Part shown: one piece after another, positions 59,880-64,000 of the stretch | How positions within the stretch are numbered: position 1 is the stretch's first letter | Layout: the number at the start of each line of letters is the position of its first letter | Source: Acidobacteriaceae bacterium UBA1307 | Lineage (GTDB): Bacteria > Acidobacteriota > Terriglobia > Terriglobales > Acidobacteriaceae | DNA length: 64,000 bases | Direction of reading: 5' to 3' | Assembly: GCA_002307235.1 (NCBI GenBank) | Contig: DBTV01000031.1 | Span: 7,675 to 71,674, forward strand | Translations under genes and position numbers: made by a program | The notes under the pieces: generated by a model | Databases searched by the model: none | Seen by the model: only the letters and a program-made list of their open reading frames with translations | Told to the model about the DNA's origin: nothing

Positions 59880-61160
59880 CTACGCCTCGTCGCGCTCGGG
59901 AAAGACATTGCCCAGCCGCTTGATCTCGGCGCCGACCCCGCGCAGCTTCTCTTCGAAGCGTTCATAGCCGCGATCCATGTGGTAAACGCGATCAAGAATC
60001 GTCTCGCCATCGGCCACCAGCGCAGCCAGCACCAGCGAGGCCGAGGCGCGCAGATCCGAGCACATCACCGCTGCCGACGACAGGGGCGATTTTCCGCGCA
60101 CCGTCGCCGTGCGCCCGTCCACCTTGATGTTCGCGCCCATGCGCACCAGTTCCTGCACATGCATGAAGCGATTCTCGAAGATGTTTTCCTTGATGAGACT
60201 CACGCCCTCGGCCTGCGTCGCCAGCGCCATGTACTGCGCCTGCATGTCGGTCGGAAAGCCCGGATACTCCTCGGTCGAAATGTCAGAGGCGACCAGCTTG
60301 CCCGTCGAGCGTACGCGCAGGGCATCGGTGCCTACCGGGTCAATGATCGCGCCCACCTCGCGCAGCTTGGCGATGACCGCGCCCAGATGCGAGGGATTGC
60401 AGTCGGCCACCGTCAGATCGCCGCCGGTGATCGCGCCGGCAATCAAAAACGTTCCTGCCTCAATGCGGTCAGGATTGATGCTATACCGCGTTCCATGCAG
60501 GCGGCTGACGCCGGTGACGCGCATCGTCGAGGTGCCCGCGCCTTCAATCTTCGCGCCCATCGCGGTCAGCAGCGCCGCCAGATCGGTCACCTCCGGCTCG
60601 CGCGCGCAGTTCTCGAGCAGGCTTTCGCCGTCGGCCAGCACGGCAGCCATCAGCAGATCTTCAGTGCCGGTGACGGTGATTTTTTCAAAAACGATGTGCG
60701 CCCCGTGCAGATGTTCGGCGCGGGCCTCAATGTAGCCGTGCTCCTGCACGATGGCCGCACCCATCTTTTCAAGACCCTTCAGGTGCAGATCGATGGGACG
60801 TCCGCCGATGGCGCAGCCACCGGGCATGGCCACCTGCGCGCGCCCGGTGCGGGCCACCAGCGGGCCCAGCACGAGCGAACTGGCCCGCATGGTCTTCACA
60901 ATCTCATAGCGCGCCACCGGGTCCGAAAGTGTGCGACAACAGAGCGTGGTCGTGTTGCCGTCGAGCGAGACCTCGGCACCCATCGCCGCCAACAGCTTGC
61001 GCTCGGTGCCAATGTCGCGCACCTGAGGAATGTTTTCGAGCGTCACCGGCTCTTCGGTCAAAATCGAGGCGGCCATCAGCGGCAACGCCGAGTTTTTCGC
61101 GCCCGAAACGCGCACCGTACCCACCAGCGGATTGCCGCCGCGAATAACAAACTTGTCCAT
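59880..61160 (-). CDS. murA: UDP-N-acetylglucosamine 1-carboxyvinyltransferase MurA
   Basis: MurA makes the first committed step of peptidoglycan synthesis by adding enolpyruvate to UDP-GlcNAc. The 426-residue enzyme has the two-domain fold with catalytic Cys116 in MPGGCAIGGRPIDLH, an N-terminal GAKNSALPLMAA and a C-terminal VYHMDRGYERFEEKL. Cys at position 116 predicts fosfomycin sensitivity (established for Cys versus Asp). It is monocistronic. Confidence 0.97.
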   Translation of the reverse strand: MDKFVIRGGNPLVGTVRVSGAKNSALPLMAASILTEEPVTLENIPQVRDIGTERKLLAAMGAEVSLDGNTTTLCCRTLSDPVARYEIVKTMRASSLVLGPLVARTGRAQVAMPGGCAIGGRPIDLHLKGLEKMGAAIVQEHGYIEARAEHLHGAHIVFEKITVTGTEDLLMAAVLADGESLLENCAREPEVTDLAALLTAMGAKIEGAGTSTMRVTGVSRLHGTRYSINPDRIEAGTFLIAGAITGGDLTVADCNPSHLGAVIAKLREVGAIIDPVGTDALRVRSTGKLVASDISTEEYPGFPTDMQAQYMALATQAEGVSLIKENIFENRFMHVQELVRMGANIKVDGRTATVRGKSPLSSAAVMCSDLRASASLVLAALVADGETILDRVYHMDRGYERFEEKLRGVGAEIKRLGNVFPERDEA

Positions 61161-61583
61161 ACGTTTCTATCAAGCTCCCATCGAAGTTTTTTTCTTGGCC
61201 GCGAGAGCCTTGGCTGCGCGCAACAGAGCGTCTCTCGCCGCGCGCAGACTGCTTCGACACTCTTTCCAGTGTAAATGCGTTGAAGGCACCCGGCTTTTGG
61301 CCCGCCACAGATGAAAACGGCGGAAGAGCCGAAGCCCTTCCGCCGTTGCGCGTACTGCGAAGTGCGTGAAGACAGGGACGTAGGGACTGAGGGACTAGGT
61401 GTGGACAGGTTCCACAGCCATCATCTTGAGAGGACGGGGCCTCCGGCATTTTCTTCAGCCTGGGGGTAGTGAGTCGAGAGCCTACCCTGAGCGCAGTCGA
61501 AGGGATCTGCGATTGTCTTTTTCGTCTTCTTCGCGAATCAGTCCCTCAGTCCCTACGTCCCTAGTCCCTTGGTCCCTTTCTCC
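61161..61583. repeat. Nested repeat element, copy C, between murA and the TrbI-like gene
   Basis: The left arm (about 61374-61398) is GGGACgTAGGGACTGAGGGAC; the right arm (about 61540-61585) is its inverse (CAGTCCCTCAGTCCCTACGTCCC, split here). Between lies a copy of the TCATC-TGAG to GAGTCGAAGGGATCTGCG core (61419-61515). A hairpin AACGGCGGAAG / CTTCCGCCGTT (61316-61347) may terminate minus-strand transcripts and resembles the one at 19631. The murA promoter must lie in the first 150 bases. Confidence 0.75.
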
Positions 61584-62501
61584 CTAATTCCCTGCTCTCG
61601 CCACCGGCGTCAGCGTCAGCCGCTCGCTCAGCGTAAAGACCACCGGCGTACCCGATTCCAGCGTGGCCTGCGGATGGCTCACCAACAGGTGAATGGTGAC
61701 CAGGCCCGCGCCCACCAGTCCACCGGCCAGCGCACCCACCGGTCCACCGAGCGCGGCTCCGGCAATAACGCCGGTGCCTGCCGCTCCCGCATATTCAATC
61801 GTGTTGCGCTTGGCGCGCGAACCGGCCTCGACCGTGCCCTCGCGCCCCACCACCGTACGCGAACCCGGCGTCGCGCTCAGCCGCGCATAGAGCCGGAACC
61901 GTGAGCCATCGGGCAGAATCACCGTCTCCGGCCGCAGGTTCATTGAGCCGTGCCCGCCGACCGTGCCCGTTGCAATGTTCACCACATGCCCATCGATCTC
62001 GGCTCCGGCCGGAATCAGCACCTGGCCGTTTTGCAGCACATCGGTCGCCACGCTACTGCGGAACGGGTCACCGTTGACCGTGTAGGCCGTCGAGATCGAA
62101 TCGAGCAGCCGGACGCGAATCATGGTGCCAATCTCGATCTGCCCCGGCCCAAGCGGGTCCGGATGCACGATGTCGCCATCGGGGTCGTAGTTCGTGGGGC
62201 GCTGGTTAAGCCGCGGCTGCGGAGCTGGCGCCACCGGCACAATGCCGTCGTCATTGCCCACCACGCCCTCGCCAACCACCCGCTCCTGCGGCGCTGGCGC
62301 GGCGGCCGAAGCGGTCTGCGCCGGTTGCGCTAACTGGCCAGGGTGCGGCTTCGGCGCAGCGGCCGGCGCGTCCTGGCTGGTCACGATGTCATCGGCCGGC
62401 GGATGCGAAACCCCGGAATAGCCTCCGCCCTGTTGCTGCTCCTGCGCCCCCAGAGTGGCGGCCGCGGTGAAAACGACACATGCGAGAATCGCTCGATTCA
62501 T
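61584..62501 (-). CDS. Secreted protein with TrbI/VirB10-like C-terminal domain
   Basis: The 305-residue protein begins at MNRAILACVVFTAAATLGAQ, a signal peptide with AAAGGAGAG upstream. A Pro/Ala/Gln-rich linker of about 100 residues follows. The C-terminal part (IEIGTMIRVRLLDSISTAY, GQVLIPAGAEIDGHVVNI, FRLYARLSATPG) resembles the TrbI/VirB10 beta fold. A Gly-rich hydrophobic segment AGTGVIAGAALGGPVGALAGG follows. There is no conjugation gene nearby, so it is probably a stand-alone envelope protein. Function unknown. Confidence 0.8.
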   Translation of the reverse strand: MNRAILACVVFTAAATLGAQEQQQGGGYSGVSHPPADDIVTSQDAPAAAPKPHPGQLAQPAQTASAAAPAPQERVVGEGVVGNDDGIVPVAPAPQPRLNQRPTNYDPDGDIVHPDPLGPGQIEIGTMIRVRLLDSISTAYTVNGDPFRSSVATDVLQNGQVLIPAGAEIDGHVVNIATGTVGGHGSMNLRPETVILPDGSRFRLYARLSATPGSRTVVGREGTVEAGSRAKRNTIEYAGAAGTGVIAGAALGGPVGALAGGLVGAGLVTIHLLVSHPQATLESGTPVVFTLSERLTLTPVARAGN

Positions 62502-63045
62502 CCGTCTCTCCTTTTGTCGGGGCCCGGCCAGCAAGCATCGGACAGGTCTCCCCACAGGCATAAACCCCGGCACGCGCAGGCAGTTGCGCGTCACCTAACG
62601 TTATCCATTCTCAGGCTATCGCGCCCGCGCAAGGCTTTTCCTGCCGACCAGCAGGCGGCGTGCCTTCCCCGGCACGAATCAAGCCCGTCACCCCGCCGTT
62701 TGATCGGACTGAAATCTATTCACCACATTTTCTCCCCCTGTGACCGCCACCACACCGCACGCACCCCGGAGACTTGCTAGAATCGTTAACGGTATTGGAC
62801 TCTCTTTGTGTCATGGTGGTCGGCGGGTTGCTTTTCCTCTGTTTTTTTTGCGCAGGCGAAGATCTTTTGAGTGGAAGCCCCTCCCGACAACCAGCACAAG
62901 GAGACCAGAGACAGATGGACGGACTGGAGACTGCATCATGTCGGAGCTGATAGAAACGATTCAAAGCGCTGCCGGTAAAGCTCTTGCCGTAGACCGCCGT
63001 CCGAAACTGAATGACCGGCTGCAGCACCGCATCATGAGGAGCGAT
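62502..63045. other. Upstream region of enolase
   Basis: This 544-base space holds the promoters of both divergent genes. Near its end, AAGGAG (62898-62903) precedes an 11-codon frame (62915-62950, MDGLETASCRS) and an in-frame ATG at 62938 that would extend enolase by 36 residues. T-rich runs occur at 62833-62850. No hairpin of note is seen. Confidence 0.5.
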
Positions 63046-64000
63046 ATGACTGAGATTGTTGCCATCCGTGCCCGCGAAGTCCTGGACTCGCGCGGTAACC
63101 CCACCGTTGAAGCGGACGTGATTCTGGAAAGCGGCGCACTCGGCCGCGCCATTGTGCCTTCGGGCGCCTCGACCGGCGAGCATGAGGCCGTGGAACTGCG
63201 CGACGGCGACAAGAGCCACTATCTCGGCAAGGGCGTTCTGCAGGCCGTTTCCAATGTGGAGACCGTCATCGCCCCCGAGCTGGAGGGCATGGACGCCAGC
63301 AACCAGCGCCTCATCGACAAGACCATGATCGAGCTCGACGGCACGCCGAACAAGGGCAAGCTGGGCGCCAACGCCATTCTTGCCGTCTCGCTGGCTACCG
63401 CCCGCGCCGTGGCCCAGACCCTCGAGATTCCGCTCTATCGCTACCTCGGCGGCGTCAACGCCAACATTCTGCCCACGCCGATGATGAACGTGATGAACGG
63501 CGGCGCGCATGCCGATTCGAACGTCGACTTCCAGGAGTTCATGCTCATGCCGGTCGGCGCCGAGAGCTTCAGCGAAGCCCTGCGCTGGGGTGCGGAGACC
63601 TTCCACAACCTCAAGACCGTTCTCAAAAAGAAGGGTTACAACACCGCGGTGGGCGACGAGGGCGGCTTTGCTCCTTCGCTCAAGTCCAACACCGAGGCCG
63701 TTGAGCTGATCCTCGAGGCCATCGAAGCTGCCGGCTACAAGCCCGGCGAGCAGATCGCCATCGCTCTCGATCCGGCTGCCAGCGAGTTCTACGACAAGGA
63801 AAAGGCCAAGTACGTCTTCAAGAAGAGCGACAAGCGCGAGCTGTCGAGCGAAGAAATGGTCGCCTTCTGGGATAACTGGAGCCGTCAGTACCCCATCATC
63901 TCGATCGAAGACGGTCTGGCCGAGGATGATTGGGCCGGCTGGCGCCTGATGACCGACAAGATGGGCAGCCGCATTCAGCTCGTCGGCGACGATCTGTTCG
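63046..64000 (+). CDS. eno: Enolase, 3-prime truncated by the window edge
   Basis: Enolase interconverts 2-phosphoglycerate and phosphoenolpyruvate in glycolysis and also joins the RNA degradosome in some bacteria. About 318 of roughly 430 residues are present. The start MTEIVAIRAREVLDSRGNPT matches the family, with GAGGAG upstream. PSGASTGEHEAVELRDGD, MNVMNGGAHADSNVDFQEFM and GDEGGFAPSL (catalytic and magnesium regions) are visible. The frame is open to the last base. An in-frame ATG at 62938 would add an unconserved 36-residue leader. Confidence 0.96.
   Translation, partial: MTEIVAIRAREVLDSRGNPTVEADVILESGALGRAIVPSGASTGEHEAVELRDGDKSHYLGKGVLQAVSNVETVIAPELEGMDASNQRLIDKTMIELDGTPNKGKLGANAILAVSLATARAVAQTLEIPLYRYLGGVNANILPTPMMNVMNGGAHADSNVDFQEFMLMPVGAESFSEALRWGAETFHNLKTVLKKKGYNTAVGDEGGFAPSLKSNTEAVELILEAIEAAGYKPGEQIAIALDPAASEFYDKEKAKYVFKKSDKRELSSEEMVAFWDNWSRQYPIISIEDGLAEDDWAGWRLMTDKMGSRIQLVGDDLF

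Noticed and set aside
1..64000. tRNA, rRNA, CRISPR array, insertion sequence or phage genes
   Set aside because: I looked for them in all gene-free spaces and found no cloverleaf, rRNA segment, spacer-repeat array, transposase or phage structural gene.

Overview
The window is GC-rich chromosomal DNA. It most resembles the Acidobacteriaceae (Acidobacteriota, class Terriglobia). The grounds are an 800-residue duplicated orphan permease of the ADOP type, a very large TonB-dependent receptor with an N-terminal carboxypeptidase-regulatory-like domain, small proteins of a kind I associate with this group, and intergenic repeats of the TCATCCTGAGCG and GGCACGGCTTCAGCCGTGCC types. The cell is diderm with lipid A (lpxD, an LpxL-type acyltransferase, lolA, Tol-Pal) and has flagellar and type IV pilin-like genes. 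Assignment to a genus is not possible from the sequence alone.

Layout. 1-4.1 kb: a membrane protein, an AT-rich probably acquired gene, recN, and a lone zinc-free rpsD. 4.3-9.9 kb: a complete Tol-Pal operon (tolQ, tolR, a TonB/TolA-like gene, tolB, pal, cpoB). 10.1-13.6 kb: pstC-pstA-pstB-phoU on the minus strand, behind a candidate Pho box. 14-20.4 kb: ADOP permease, LacI-type regulator, small Cys protein, hom, outer-membrane barrel. 20.7-22.1 kb: an orphan flgE behind a good sigma-54 promoter. 22.1-27 kb: papain-like peptidase, phoB-phoR, lipoprotein beta-propeller. 27.2-36 kb: MetH/MetF fusion, xseB, aldo/keto reductase, LpxL-like and lpxD, SYLF protein, LuxR-type regulator, HU. 36-42.4 kb: Oar-like receptor, priA, a hypothetical gene. 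42.5-50.2 kb: M3 peptidase, ROK glucokinase, pseudopilin, lolA, panE, PepSY protein, cyaY. 50.3-59.8 kb: pstS, metallophosphoesterase, sirtuin, quinone oxidoreductase, dolichol-phosphate-mannose-synthase-like transferase, TPR protein, thioesterase, Mrp ATPase, TPR-glycosyltransferase, WXXGXW protein. 59.9-64 kb: murA, a TrbI-like protein, and enolase running off the edge.

How it works together. Phosphate scavenging is spread over the window: the pstCAB-phoU transporter, phoBR about 10 kb away and pstS about 37 kb away, probably tied together by PhoB. Envelope biogenesis dominates the rest (Tol-Pal, LpxD/LpxL, LolA, MurA, OMP barrel, TonB receptor). Most genes are single-gene units closed by strong intrinsic terminators.

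The most unusual material is intergenic. Five spaces carry nested inverted-repeat elements: inner palindromic cores bracketed by degenerate microrepeats on the left that reappear reverse-complemented on the right. Two of them enclose the sirtuin gene on both sides. I found no CRISPR array, transposase, phage, tRNA or rRNA gene, and no clear new defence or biosynthetic system.
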